NCBI RefSeq assembly: GCF_001623075.1 | Contig: NZ_LMCF01000012.1 | Location: 1 to 64,000 of the forward strand | DNA: 64,000 nt | From: Pseudovibrio sp. Ad37 | Lineage (GTDB): Bacteria; Pseudomonadota; Alphaproteobacteria; Rhizobiales; Stappiaceae | Direction: 5' to 3' | Shown here: piece after piece, positions 55,587 through 64,000 of the stretch | How positions within the stretch are numbered: position 1 is the stretch's first letter | Layout: each line of letters begins with the position of its first letter | Made by a program: the position numbers and the translations under genes | Notes under the pieces: model-generated | Database searches by the model: none | The model's input: the letters and a program-made list of their open reading frames with translations, nothing else | Told to the model about the DNA's origin: nothing

Positions 55587-56135
55587 ATGAGTGAACCTGA
55601 ACAGTGGCACGGCACAACCATCTTGACTGTGCGCAAAGGCGGCAAAGTCGTAATTGCTGGAGATGGTCAGGTGTCTCTTGGATCAACGGTCATCAAAGGC
55701 ACAGCACGTAAGGTCCGCCCACTGGCAGGCGGTAAGGTTATTGCCGGTTTTGCAGGCGCTACTGCTGATGCGTTCACGCTGTTTGAGCGCCTTGAAGCCA
55801 AGCTTGAGCAATATCCCGACCAGTTGATGCGTGCATGTGTTGAGATGGCGAAAGACTGGCGCACAGACCGCTACCTTCGCCGTCTGGAAGCCATGATGCT
55901 GGTTGCCGACAAAAAGCACTCTCTGGTGCTGACAGGTACCGGCGACGTGCTTGAGCCAGAGAACGGCGTCATGGGCATCGGTTCCGGTGGCAACTTCGCG
56001 CTGTCCGCAGCACGTGCGCTGGTTGATATGGACCTGACCGCAGAAGAGGTTTGCCGCAAGTCCATGACAATCGCAGCAGACATCTGCGTCTACACAAACA
56101 GCAACGTTACCGTTGAAGTGCTCGACGAAGAGTAA
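55587..56135 (+). CDS. hslV: ATP-dependent protease subunit HslV (ClpQ)
   Basis: 182 residues. The propeptide MSEPEQWHG precedes the catalytic Thr10 (TTILTVRKG), which becomes the N-terminal nucleophile after cleavage. GDGQVSLG and [17 protein letters not shown] are typical of HslV. It forms a dodecameric peptidase driven by the HslU ATPase. In this genome hslU is not directly adjacent: a membrane protein gene and a hairpin lie between. Confidence 0.96.
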   Translation: MSEPEQWHGTTILTVRKGGKVVIAGDGQVSLGSTVIKGTARKVRPLAGGKVIAGFAGATADAFTLFERLEAKLEQYPDQLMRACVEMAKDWRTDRYLRRLEAMMLVADKKHSLVLTGTGDVLEPENGVMGIGSGGNFALSAARALVDMDLTAEEVCRKSMTIAADICVYTNSNVTVEVLDEE

Positions 56136-56154
56136 CTATAGCGAAAAAATACGA

Positions 56155-56186
56155 CTGGAGATCAATAATTTTCGATCTCCAGTTCT
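56155..56186 (+). terminator. Hairpin after hslV
   Basis: CTGGAGATC (56155-56163) pairs with GATCTCCAG (56174-56182) and is followed by TTCTG. It is a modest terminator candidate 20 bases after hslV and 90 bases before the DUF2157 gene. Confidence 0.65.
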
Positions 56187-56275
56187 GCGTTCAAGACACT
56201 TTTAGATCAGCTTAATTTGCTAAGCCAAGGATACTTGAAGCTTTTATTGTTCCATTTTGATTTGACGAGGAACTG

Positions 56276-57337
56276 ATGATATCAAGAGCATCTCTTACCG
56301 GAGCCATCTCCGCAGGAATTATCAGCGCAGATCAAGCTGATAAGCTCGTCTCCTATTTATCTCTTCAAGCAGAAAACATTCAGAACCAACAAACGTCTGA
56401 GAGCCTTCACGACCCGGAAGAAGTCCGGTTTACTCGTGGCTTTCATGACATTTTCATTAGCCTCGGTATCCTAATTCTTTTTGCTGGCTACGGTATTGGG
56501 CTCGGTGAGCCGCTCACTCAAGGCGGTCTTCCTACAGCTGCTGTTGCTGTTGCTGCTGCCATCATCACATGGGTGCTGGCTGAATGGTTCACCAAGATTA
56601 AGAATCTCGCTCTTCCTTCAATTCTACTGACAGGATTGTTTGGAGGTTCAATTGCATTTGTTGGATTTGGCCTGTTCACACCAGATGTTCTGAACAACGA
56701 CTCCGAGGCCACTCAGGTCATTCTGAGTTCCATCTTCGCTTTAGTGGGCGCTTCGTTGTTTTACTGGCGCTTTAAGGTGCCAATCACACTGACCGTCATT
56801 GTTGCGGGGATCATGGGCTTGATCGTAGGCGCATTGACACTGGTAACTGACACGAAAATTCTTGATTATCTGTCCTGGGTTTCGCTGGTCTGCGGTCTGT
56901 TTGCATTCGCTTGTGCGATGAACTTTGACACCAAAGACACCAAGCGGGAAACACTCAACACAGACAAGGCCTTTTGGCTTCACCTGCTTGCTGCCCCGCT
57001 TATCGTTCATTCCATCTTGAGTGGAATGTACTTTGAACAGCAGACAGAAGCTTATGCCTTGGTCTCCATTGCTGTTGTCTTGGCATTTGGTGCGGTTGCT
57101 CTCATCATCGACCGTCGTGCAATGCTGGTTGCAGCGCTGAGTTACCTAGGCTTTGCATTAGCCTATTTGCTGGAGTCTGCCGACTTTTCTGCATCGCAGC
57201 TAACTGCTATCTCCCTTGTATTGCTTGGGAGTTTTGTTTTGCTACTCGGTTCAGGTTGGAACGTGGCGCGACGGATCGTCATGCGCCCTCTTGCAGGAAC
57301 CACACTCACTACATATCTGCCACCTATCCGGAACTAG
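56276..57337 (+). CDS. DUF2157 multi-pass membrane protein
   Basis: 353 residues. A soluble N-terminal part (about 1-60) has [20 protein letters not shown], the DUF2157-type start found in predicted membrane proteins. About nine or ten helices follow from residue 60, ending with [14 protein letters not shown]. Molecular function is unknown. It starts after a GAGGA ribosome binding site and ends 11 bases before hslU, so it is probably cotranscribed with hslU. Its position between hslV and hslU is unusual. Confidence 0.85.
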   Translation: MISRASLTGAISAGIISADQADKLVSYLSLQAENIQNQQTSESLHDPEEVRFTRGFHDIFISLGILILFAGYGIGLGEPLTQGGLPTAAVAVAAAIITWVLAEWFTKIKNLALPSILLTGLFGGSIAFVGFGLFTPDVLNNDSEATQVILSSIFALVGASLFYWRFKVPITLTVIVAGIMGLIVGALTLVTDTKILDYLSWVSLVCGLFAFACAMNFDTKDTKRETLNTDKAFWLHLLAAPLIVHSILSGMYFEQQTEAYALVSIAVVLAFGAVALIIDRRAMLVAALSYLGFALAYLLESADFSASQLTAISLVLLGSFVLLLGSGWNVARRIVMRPLAGTTLTTYLPPIRN

Positions 57338-57348
57338 AAAGTAAGAAA

Positions 57349-58653
57349 ATGACAAATTTCTCTCCTCGGGAAATCGTTAGTGAACTTGATCGCTACATCA
57401 TCGGCCAGCATGACGCGAAACGCGCGGTCGCGATTGCACTGCGCAACAGATGGCGTCGTCAGCAGCTCGATGATGAGTTGCGTGAAGAAGTTCAACCAAA
57501 GAACATTCTCATGATCGGCCCGACCGGTGTCGGTAAGACTGAGATCTCTCGTCGCCTAGCAAAGCTTGCGAATGCTCCTTTCACAAAAGTTGAAGCAACC
57601 AAGTTTACCGAGGTGGGGTACGTTGGCCGTGATGTAGAGCAGATCGTGCGTGACCTGGTCGAATCCAGCATTGCACTTGTGCGCGAGCAAAGCCGCAAAG
57701 AAGTCGAAGCAAAAGCACATGTTCTTGCTGAAGAGCGTGTTCTGGATGCGTTGGTCGGCAACAATGCTAGCCCGGCCACCCGTGATACATTCCGCAAGAA
57801 GCTGCGTGAAGGCGACCTTGACGACAAAGAGATTGAAGTTGAGGTGCGTGCCAACCCACAGATGCCAAGCTTCGATATTCCTGGCATGCCAGGGGGCAGC
57901 GTCGGTGTCATGAATATCTCTGATATGCTGGGCAAAGCATTTGGTGGTCAGACCAAGCCGAAACGCACAAACGTCAAAGATAGCCACAAGCTGCTTCTGG
58001 CAGAGGAGTCCGACAAGCTTCTTGATGAAGAGAAGGTTGTTCAAGAGGCAATTGAGCTGGTTGAAAACTCCGGCATTGTTTTCCTCGATGAGATCGATAA
58101 AATCTGCGGGAAAGATGGCCGTAATGGTGGTGATGTTTCCCGCGAAGGCGTTCAACGTGACTTGCTGCCATTGATCGAGGGTACTGTTGTTTCAACAAAA
58201 CATGGCCCGGTGAAAACAGACCACATTCTGTTCATCGCATCTGGTGCATTCCACGTCTCAAAACCATCAGACCTTCTGCCTGAACTTCAGGGCCGTCTTC
58301 CGATCCGTGTTGAGCTGAAAGCGCTGACGAAAGAAGATTTTGTCAAGATCCTGACAGAAACCGAAGCCAGCCTGATCAAGCAGTATGTTGCATTGATGGC
58401 AACGGAAAGCGTGAGTATCGAATTTACCGAGGATGCAATCGACGAGATCGCGACAGTTGCTGTTGATTTGAATGCGACGGTCGAAAACATAGGTGCTCGC
58501 CGGCTGCAGACTGTGATGGAGCGTGTACTGGATGAGATTTCCTTCGCCGCACCAGACAAGTCTGGTGAGCAGGTCACAATTGATGCAGCCTACGTGAAGT
58601 CGAATGTGAGTGAACTGGCCAAGAATGTCGATTTGTCTCAGTTCATCCTCTAA
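57349..58653 (+). CDS. hslU: ATP-dependent protease ATPase subunit HslU (ClpY)
   Basis: 434 residues from ATG 57349 ([20 protein letters not shown] is the usual start); longer frames overlap the membrane gene. Walker [10 protein letters not shown] is near 57-65 and Walker B FLDEIDKI near 246. The I-domain lies in between. The C-terminal end LSQFIL is the tail that inserts into HslV to activate it. It unfolds substrates for HslV. Confidence 0.97.
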   Translation: MTNFSPREIVSELDRYIIGQHDAKRAVAIALRNRWRRQQLDDELREEVQPKNILMIGPTGVGKTEISRRLAKLANAPFTKVEATKFTEVGYVGRDVEQIVRDLVESSIALVREQSRKEVEAKAHVLAEERVLDALVGNNASPATRDTFRKKLREGDLDDKEIEVEVRANPQMPSFDIPGMPGGSVGVMNISDMLGKAFGGQTKPKRTNVKDSHKLLLAEESDKLLDEEKVVQEAIELVENSGIVFLDEIDKICGKDGRNGGDVSREGVQRDLLPLIEGTVVSTKHGPVKTDHILFIASGAFHVSKPSDLLPELQGRLPIRVELKALTKEDFVKILTETEASLIKQYVALMATESVSIEFTEDAIDEIATVAVDLNATVENIGARRLQTVMERVLDEISFAAPDKSGEQVTIDAAYVKSNVSELAKNVDLSQFIL

Positions 58654-58746
58654 CTGACGAAAAAATCAGTCGGAAAAAGAAAACCTAACGGAATGTGGCA
58701 AGGAAAAATACTTGCCGCATACCACCTCAAGTGGCAGCATGCCGAC

Positions 58747-59241
58747 ATGGTAGCTATTCGCAAAAGTAATGAAGAAGGTCACGACCGAAAGTTTCTGGTT
58801 GTAGTCGATGACACTCCAGAATGTGGTCGAGCCATCGTTTATGCCTCAAAGCGTGCGGCCCGTACCGGCGGCGTCGTTCTCTTGCTCTTTGTCATTGCAC
58901 CCGGAAACTTCCAGCATTGGCTAGGGGTTGAGGACATCATGCGTCAGGAAGCGCGTGATAACGCAGACACCATTTTGGCAAAAGCTGCCGAAAGAGTGAG
59001 AGCTGCTGCACGGACAGAACCAGAGTTGGTTGTGCGCGAAGGTCATCAGTCAGATGAGATCATTGACCTGATTGAAGAAGATGCAGATATTGCGATTCTT
59101 GTATTGGCAGCAGGAACCAGCAAAGAAGGCCCAGGGCCTCTTGTTTCATCCATTGCGGGCAAATCGGCTGGAACATTCCCGATTCCGACAACCATCGTAC
59201 CAGGTAATTTGGACGATGATGCACTAGATGCTCTTGCCTGA
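58747..59241 (+). CDS. Universal stress protein (UspA family)
   Basis: 164 residues from the ATG of MVAIRKSNEEGHDRKF; an earlier ATG at 58693 would add 18 residues of unlikely sequence. The start of the Usp fold is KFLVVVDDTPECGRAIVYA. EGHQSDEIIDLIEE and ADIAILVLAAG are typical later strands. The classical ATP-binding GxxGxxG(S/T) motif is not clear, so nucleotide binding is uncertain. It follows hslU by 93 bases. Confidence 0.85.
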   Translation: MVAIRKSNEEGHDRKFLVVVDDTPECGRAIVYASKRAARTGGVVLLLFVIAPGNFQHWLGVEDIMRQEARDNADTILAKAAERVRAAARTEPELVVREGHQSDEIIDLIEEDADIAILVLAAGTSKEGPGPLVSSIAGKSAGTFPIPTTIVPGNLDDDALDALA

Positions 59242-59357
59242 TCAGGTTTACCTATCATATAGAACTTGAAAACAGTCATTGCTGAAGCGTTAAGTAGTGT
59301 AAACTGTGCTGCGACTGCTTGCGAAAGCTCTTTGGCATAAAAATCGGAAACAAAACC

Positions 59358-59918
59358 ATGTTCATTCAGACCGAAGCGACACCAAATCCGGCAACTCTCA
59401 AGTTTTTGCCTGGCCGCGTAGTCTTGTCGGAAGGCACACGCGATTTTCGCTCGGCAGGAGAAGCCACAATATCACCGCTGGCGGAGAAGCTTTTTACTAT
59501 TCCAGGCGTTGTTGGCATCTTCTTTGGCCATGACTTTATCACCGTAACCAAGGATGAGACTGATTGGCAGCATATGCGCCCGGCCATTCTTGGTGCGATC
59601 ATGGAAAACTTCATGGCCAACACCCCGATCCTGAAAGGTGAGGAAGCTGGTGATGGCGATACAGGAGAAGAGTTCTTCGATGCGGAAGACGAAGAGACTG
59701 TAAACATGATCAAGGAGCTGCTCGAAACCCGCGTACGCCCTGCAGTTGCTCAAGATGGTGGCGACATAACATTCAGGGGATATCGTGAGGGTATCGTTTA
59801 TTTGAGTATGCGCGGCGCCTGTGCAGGTTGCCCATCCTCAACGGCAACGCTTAGTCATGGTATTCAGAACCTGATGCGGCATTTCATCCCAGAAGTTCAA
59901 GAAGTTAGACAAATGTAG
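59358..59918 (+). CDS. NifU-like Fe-S cluster protein (NfuA type)
   Basis: 186 residues from ATG 59358 (MFIQTEATPNPATLKFLPG, the usual Nfu N-terminal domain start). A flexible acidic linker near 98-115 precedes the C-terminal NifU domain with the CxxC cluster site GACAGCPSSTATL near 159. It carries 4Fe-4S clusters to target enzymes, possibly including MiaB downstream (inference). A terminator follows. Confidence 0.93.
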   Translation: MFIQTEATPNPATLKFLPGRVVLSEGTRDFRSAGEATISPLAEKLFTIPGVVGIFFGHDFITVTKDETDWQHMRPAILGAIMENFMANTPILKGEEAGDGDTGEEFFDAEDEETVNMIKELLETRVRPAVAQDGGDITFRGYREGIVYLSMRGACAGCPSSTATLSHGIQNLMRHFIPEVQEVRQM

Positions 59919-59945
59919 TTTTTGCTAATGTAAATCTTCTGAAAC

Positions 59946-59970
59946 AGGGCAGCACCAGCTGCCCTTTTTG
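59946..59970 (+). terminator. Terminator after the NfuA-like gene
   Basis: AGGGCAGC (59946-59953) pairs with GCTGCCCT (59958-59965) and runs into TTTTT. Confidence 0.9.
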
Positions 59971-60049
59971 CTGCAAGGCCCCAAAATACTTCGGGTGTTA
60001 AACGAATTGGTTGCTCGACAACCAGCTGCCCTAACGATAAGCCGAACTT

Positions 60050-60730
60050 ATGAAGCTGCTTGCTATTGATACCGCACTAAGTACCTGTGCTGCCGCCGTT
60101 TTAACCGATGAAGGCGGAGTGCCGGATATTGTCTCCCAATGCGAAGACCTCGGACGAGGTCATGCCGAACGCATTATGGGCATGGTTGCGAGTGTCATGA
60201 CGGACTCCTCGACAACGTTTAACTCACTGGACCGCATTGTTGTGAATGTTGGTCCGGGCAGTTTTACAGGTCTACGTGTCGGCCTTTCCATTGCGCGTGG
60301 CTTTGGTCTCGTTCTCGAAAAGCCTGTTGTTTCGGTCACAACATTGGCCGCAATCGCACACGAATCTTTGGACGCTGCTCCCGTCAGAAAACCAATTCTG
60401 GTGGTTCTCGATGCGCGCCGTAATGAAGTCTACTGTCAAAATTTTGATGAAACTGGTGCTCCGATTGGAGAGGCTCGCGTTTCAACCGTCAAGGACCTCG
60501 CACACAGTCTCGATGCTGAGACCATTCTGGCAGGCTCTGCTGCACAGGCTGTCGCCAATGCTACAGGCGTAGATAAGTCTCGCGTTTGTAATGATGCCGC
60601 TGCTGCATCGATTGACTACATCGCAAAGCTCGGTAAAGGTGCAAAGCGTCAGGATAAAGCTCCGATGCCACTCTACCTTCGGGCTCCTGATGCTATTCCG
60701 GGTGAGAAAGGAAAGGTTCGTCGTCAATGA
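60050..60730 (+). CDS. tsaB: tRNA threonylcarbamoyladenosine biosynthesis protein TsaB
   Basis: 226 residues of the ASKHA-fold TsaB family. MKLLAIDTALSTCAAAVL is the usual start, and VNVGPGSFTGLRVGLSIARG is the family hallmark. It forms a complex with TsaD and TsaE that makes t6A37 in tRNAs. It overlaps rimI by four bases, a conserved pair. The C-terminus (MPLYLRAPDAIPGEK) is also typical. Confidence 0.95.
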   Translation: MKLLAIDTALSTCAAAVLTDEGGVPDIVSQCEDLGRGHAERIMGMVASVMTDSSTTFNSLDRIVVNVGPGSFTGLRVGLSIARGFGLVLEKPVVSVTTLAAIAHESLDAAPVRKPILVVLDARRNEVYCQNFDETGAPIGEARVSTVKDLAHSLDAETILAGSAAQAVANATGVDKSRVCNDAAAASIDYIAKLGKGAKRQDKAPMPLYLRAPDAIPGEKGKVRRQ

Positions 60731-61212
60731 AGTCCTGGTGGACATCAGAAAAGCCGCCGGTTATCGAGTGTGCTGAGAAAGACGACCTGCCTAAACTGGC
60801 GAAACTTCATGCCGAGTGCTTCAGGCAGGATTGGGGTACAGCAGAACTTGCCGCAATCTTTGAGCAAAAAGGCGTTTTCTTCCTGTCTGCCCGCACATCT
60901 GGTGTGACTGGAAAAGCCGATCTGGGCTTTGTCGTGATCCGTTCGATTGCAGGAGAGGCCGAAGTCTTGACTATTGCAGTCTCCCCGAAGCATCAAAAAA
61001 AGGGGATAGGGCGGAAACTTATGGAAGCCGCCATTTTCCAGCTTTACTCTGATCGTTCCGAAGCACTGTTCTTGGAAGTGGATGACACGAACAGCTCCGC
61101 GCTGAAGCTTTATAAAAACTTGGGCTTCAAGCAGGTTGGAGAAAGAAAAGCGTATTATGCGGCTAGCGAAGGCAGTGGAACAGCGCTTGTTATGCGTTGC
61201 GATCTCGTTTAA
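60727..61212 (+). CDS. rimI: Ribosomal protein S18-alanine N-acetyltransferase
   Basis: 161 residues of the GNAT family. The acetyl-CoA loop is ISPKHQKKGIGRKLM-like (VSPKHQKKGIGRKLMEAAI). LEVDDTNSSALKLYKNLGFKQVGERKAYY is the C-terminal family hallmark, here in shorter pieces. RimI acetylates the N-terminus of ribosomal protein S18. Coupling to tsaB through an ATGA overlap supports the symbol. Confidence 0.92.
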   Translation: MKSWWTSEKPPVIECAEKDDLPKLAKLHAECFRQDWGTAELAAIFEQKGVFFLSARTSGVTGKADLGFVVIRSIAGEAEVLTIAVSPKHQKKGIGRKLMEAAIFQLYSDRSEALFLEVDDTNSSALKLYKNLGFKQVGERKAYYAASEGSGTALVMRCDLV

Positions 61213-61361
61213 GCGACACTACGCATGTGAGATGAGGCTTTTAGCTCACGCTCAAACCGCGTTACAGTGAAACTGGTTCTTTTCTCTCACAGTTTTGAGG
61301 GCTAGGATACCAACGCAGACTGGAACTGTGGTGCCTGTGTGATTTTGAGGAATTGGGGCAA

Positions 61362-61787
61362 ATGACGGCAGAAGAAAAAATGACGCTGATTGAAATGTGT
61401 GCTCATAAGGGTATGCGGATGACAGAACAGCGCCGCGTGATTGCTGATGTAATTCAGTCTGCTGAAGACCACCCAGATGTGGAAGAGCTTTACAGAAGAG
61501 CCTCCAAGATCGATCCAAAGATCTCTATCTCAACTGTTTACCGCACAGTGAAGCTTTTCGAAGATTCCGGTATTATTGAACGTCACGATTTCCGCGATGG
61601 CCGCTCCAGATACGAAACCGTTTCTGATGAACACCACGATCACCTGATCGATTTGCGCACAGGCGACGTGATTGAGTTCCGCAGCGAAGAAATCGAAAAA
61701 ATGCAGGAAGAAGTCGCGCGTAAGCTGGGCTTCAAACTGGTTGATCATCGCCTGGAGCTCTACGGTATTCCGTTAGCCGAAAAATAG
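61362..61787 (+). CDS. fur: Fur/Mur-family metal-responsive regulator
   Basis: 141 residues from ATG 61362 (GGGG upstream). The winged helix contains RMTEQRRVIADVIQ and ISISTVYRTVKLFEDSG. HHDHLIDLRTGDVIEF is the Fur metal-binding stretch, but the usual Cys pair after HHDHLIC is absent, as in many alphaproteobacterial Fur/Mur proteins, several of which respond to manganese. It sits in the tsaB-rimI-fur-plsC-miaB order typical of the class. It may control the imelysin operon in this window (inference). Confidence 0.92.
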   Translation: MTAEEKMTLIEMCAHKGMRMTEQRRVIADVIQSAEDHPDVEELYRRASKIDPKISISTVYRTVKLFEDSGIIERHDFRDGRSRYETVSDEHHDHLIDLRTGDVIEFRSEEIEKMQEEVARKLGFKLVDHRLELYGIPLAEK

Positions 61788-61796
61788 GGGCCGTGC

Positions 61797-62612
61797 ATGG
61801 CAACTGTCAGGGCAGTTTGCATACTTGCCGCACTAACACTCTTAACGCTAACCCTCGTTCCCCCTCAGTGGGTCGCAATGAAGCTAGGTTGGCGCATTCA
61901 GCGGCAAATTCCTCTGCTTTGGCACAAAATAGCGTCTCGTCTGATTGGGCTGCGCATCCAGCAGCATGGGGAAATGGCGTTGGAACGCCCTCTTCTCGTA
62001 ACGTCCAATCATTGCTCCTGGCTGGATATTGTCGTTATCGGATGCACCAAGCCACTGAGCTTTATCGCTAAGTCTGAAGTTGCTGGATGGCCGATATTTG
62101 GTCAGTTTGCTAAGCTCCAACGGACAGTCTTTGTCAATCGACAGCGCAGAACTGATACTGGTCGTGTCGCTCAGGAAGTCGCTAAGCGCATGGCTCAAGG
62201 CGATGCGATGGTGTTGTTTGCCGAAGGCACATCCAGCAATGGCAATGAAGTACTGCCATTCAGATCTGCACTGGTGGGGGCTGTTCATCACGCAATGAAT
62301 GTCGGTGAAAAAGATGTTGCTTATGTGCAGCCTCTCTCAATTGCCTATACGCGCCTGCAAGGCATGCCAATGGGACGTTTCTGGCGCGCGCATGTTGCCT
62401 GGTACGGCGACATGGTACTCGCTGGCCATCTCTGGTCTGTCATTAAAGAAGGCGGATTAGATGTTGATTTGACATGGGGAACTCCCGTTCCTATCGAAAA
62501 AGCAACTAATCGCAAACGCTTAACGCGCGATTTGGAAGAGCAGGTCAGAGGGATGACCATAGAAGCATTGCAGGGAAATGGTCCCAAACAAGAAGAGCAG
62601 GCTCAAACCTGA
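61797..62612 (+). CDS. plsC: 1-acyl-sn-glycerol-3-phosphate acyltransferase
   Basis: 271 residues. An N-terminal hydrophobic helix (about 5-25) anchors it. The acyltransferase motif HX4D is SNHCSWLD near 71-78, and FAEGTSSNG near 141 is the glycerol-phosphate-binding motif. It makes phosphatidic acid from lysophosphatidic acid at the inner membrane. It starts nine bases after fur. Ornithine-lipid OlsA enzymes belong to the same family, so that activity cannot be excluded. Confidence 0.88.
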   Translation: MATVRAVCILAALTLLTLTLVPPQWVAMKLGWRIQRQIPLLWHKIASRLIGLRIQQHGEMALERPLLVTSNHCSWLDIVVIGCTKPLSFIAKSEVAGWPIFGQFAKLQRTVFVNRQRRTDTGRVAQEVAKRMAQGDAMVLFAEGTSSNGNEVLPFRSALVGAVHHAMNVGEKDVAYVQPLSIAYTRLQGMPMGRFWRAHVAWYGDMVLAGHLWSVIKEGGLDVDLTWGTPVPIEKATNRKRLTRDLEEQVRGMTIEALQGNGPKQEEQAQT

Positions 62613-62769
62613 ACAAGACAAGGCTTCTCTTTCAGCGTAAAACAGAGTAAAGCTCTCCGAAATTCTAAAAATGACGAGCTGACGTTGCTGATGAAATAGG
62701 CAGGTGCGCTCGAATTGCTGGGCATTAGAAAAAGAAGATACTCCGGCAGCAGATCCACTTGAGGATTTA

Positions 62770-64000
62770 ATGGATAACCTAGTAGAAAACGAAAACCTGA
62801 GCCAATCCGAAAAAACTGCGGAGGCGCTCGACAAAACCGAAGCGACCCGTAAGGTTTTCATCAAGACCTATGGCTGTCAGATGAACGTCTACGACTCCGA
62901 TCGTATGAACGACGCGCTGAGCAACGATGGTTACGTTAAAACAGAAAATCCGGATGATGCGGATCTGGTTATCCTGAACACCTGCCACATTCGCGAGAAG
63001 GCGGCCGAAAAGGTTTACTCTGAACTTGGCCGTATCCGTAAGTTGAAAGAAGCGAAAGCCAAAGACGGCAAGCAGATGATGGTGTCTGTCGCCGGCTGTG
63101 TCGCTCAGGCTGAAGGTGCGGAGATTTCTCGCCGAGCGCCTATTGTTGACCTTGTTGTTGGCCCTCAGTCATACCACCGCCTTCCAGAGTTGCTGAACCG
63201 CGCATCCAATGGGTCAAAGGTCGTTGAGACAGAGTTTGATATTCAGGAAAAATTCAAACACCTCGCAACACCTTCCAAGGAAGCAGTCCGCAAGCGTGGT
63301 GTCACTGCATTTGTGACCGTTCAGGAAGGTTGCGATAAGTTCTGCACTTTCTGTGTGGTGCCATACACTCGCGGTGCTGAAGTCTCTCGTAAGGTTGAGC
63401 AGATTGTCATGGAAACCGAGCGCTTGGCAGCTGCTGGTGTCCGTGAAGTGACATTACTTGGTCAGAACGTCAACGCATGGCACGGTGAAGGTCCAGATGG
63501 CCGTGAATGGGGCCTTGGTGAGCTTCTGTTCCGTCTGGCAAAGATCGACGGCATTGAGCGCTTGCGCTACACCACGTCCCACCCAAGGGATATGGAAGAC
63601 AGCCTGATTGCAGCCCATCGTGATCTTGATACTCTGATGCCTTATCTGCATTTGCCAGTTCAGTCCGGGTCCGATGCGATCCTGAAGGCAATGAGCCGCA
63701 AACACACCCGTGATGACTACTTCCGTCTGATCGACCGCATTCGCGAAGCGCGTGATGATATCGCACTCTCCGGCGACTTTATCGTTGGTTTCCCGGGCGA
63801 GACTGATCAGGATCACAAAGACACTCTGGATTTGATCCGCCGCGTCACCTATGGCTCTGCATTCTCCTTCAAATATAGCCCGCGCCCGGGTACTCCGGGT
63901 GCAACACTGGAAGAGCAGATCGACGAGCGAGTGAAGTCCGAGCGTCTGGCAGAATTGCAAGACCTGCTCAGCACCCAGCAAAAAGACTTCAATGCGTCAT
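62770..64000 (+). CDS. miaB: tRNA-2-methylthio-N6-dimethylallyladenosine synthase, partial (runs off right edge)
   Basis: The first 410 residues are present; a full protein is about 450-470. The N-terminal UPF0004 domain has its three cluster Cys in TYGCQMN (near 37), LNTCHIRE (near 72) and VAGCVAQ (near 107). The radical SAM motif is CDKFCTFC near 188-195. [11 protein letters not shown] and LPVQSGSD are typical of MiaB. It adds a methylthio group to A37 of tRNAs reading UNN codons. ATG 62770 has GAGG upstream; the frame stays open to an upstream GTG near 62703, so a longer start is possible. Confidence 0.95.
   Translation, partial: MDNLVENENLSQSEKTAEALDKTEATRKVFIKTYGCQMNVYDSDRMNDALSNDGYVKTENPDDADLVILNTCHIREKAAEKVYSELGRIRKLKEAKAKDGKQMMVSVAGCVAQAEGAEISRRAPIVDLVVGPQSYHRLPELLNRASNGSKVVETEFDIQEKFKHLATPSKEAVRKRGVTAFVTVQEGCDKFCTFCVVPYTRGAEVSRKVEQIVMETERLAAAGVREVTLLGQNVNAWHGEGPDGREWGLGELLFRLAKIDGIERLRYTTSHPRDMEDSLIAAHRDLDTLMPYLHLPVQSGSDAILKAMSRKHTRDDYFRLIDRIREARDDIALSGDFIVGFPGETDQDHKDTLDLIRRVTYGSAFSFKYSPRPGTPGATLEEQIDERVKSERLAELQDLLSTQQKDFNAS

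Noticed and set aside
1-64000. CRISPR arrays, rRNA genes, prophage or toxin-antitoxin modules
   Set aside because: No regularly spaced repeats, rRNA signatures, phage structural genes or paired toxin-antitoxin genes were recognised while reading the window.

Overview
The window reads as ordinary chromosome of a marine-type alphaproteobacterium. Supporting features are the hslV/hslU, dnaK-dnaJ-pmtA and tsaB-rimI-fur-plsC-miaB neighbourhoods, the betI-betA-betB/choXWV choline locus, a Fur/Mur-type regulator without the usual CxxC pair, and moderate GC. A Pseudovibrio/Stappiaceae-like member of the Hyphomicrobiales is my best guess; this is inference from gene content and style, not from a search. 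No phage, CRISPR array, rRNA or replication origin was seen. The one mobile-element trace is the 3' end of an IS630-type transposase at the left edge.

Layout. 1-7.5 kb: IS630 tail, a long gene-free stretch, then a type I secretion cassette with a 1167-residue modular secreted protein, an ABC exporter and an HlyD-type adaptor. 7.5-14.7 kb: choline uptake and oxidation to glycine betaine (betB, betA, betI leftward; choX, choW, choV rightward) around a perfect BetI-type palindrome. 14.8-17.1 kb: a DUF898 membrane protein and an M48 protease. 17.1-25.8 kb: an apparent import-and-deacylation cassette made of an AstE/aspartoacylase-like hydrolase, a LysR regulator, a five-gene Dpp/Opp-type ABC transporter and an N-formylglutamate amidohydrolase-like enzyme. 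25.85 kb: tRNA-Arg(CCG), followed by an AT-rich gap and a small exported ankyrin protein.

26.8-32 kb: a leftward iron-type periplasmic operon (imelysin, di-haem DUF1111 protein, second imelysin, DUF1513 Tat protein). 32.4-40 kb: a membrane-anchored glycerophosphodiester phosphodiesterase, two small hypothetical genes, and a Ugp-like ABC operon led by a DeoR/GlpR-type regulator. 40.2-43.6 kb: a GntR/FCD regulator, 6-phosphogluconate dehydrogenase and L-lactate dehydrogenase. 43.7-50.3 kb: mutM, ubiE-ubiB, a TetR regulator, an AlkB-like dioxygenase and a stand-alone FMN glutamate-synthase-like protein. 50.4-64 kb: dnaK, dnaJ, a PmtA-like methyltransferase, an FMN reductase, hslV, a DUF2157 membrane protein lying between hslV and hslU, hslU, a universal stress protein, an NfuA-like Fe-S protein, tsaB, rimI, fur/mur, plsC and the start of miaB.

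The most unusual items are the T1SS substrate with a possible lysozyme-like N-terminal domain, seven repeats and no RTX motifs; the acyl-amino-acid/peptide cassette; the imelysin pair in which one member has lost the motif histidine; and the membrane protein that separates hslV from hslU. Many operons carry strong hairpins after the first gene, which suggests differential expression within operons.
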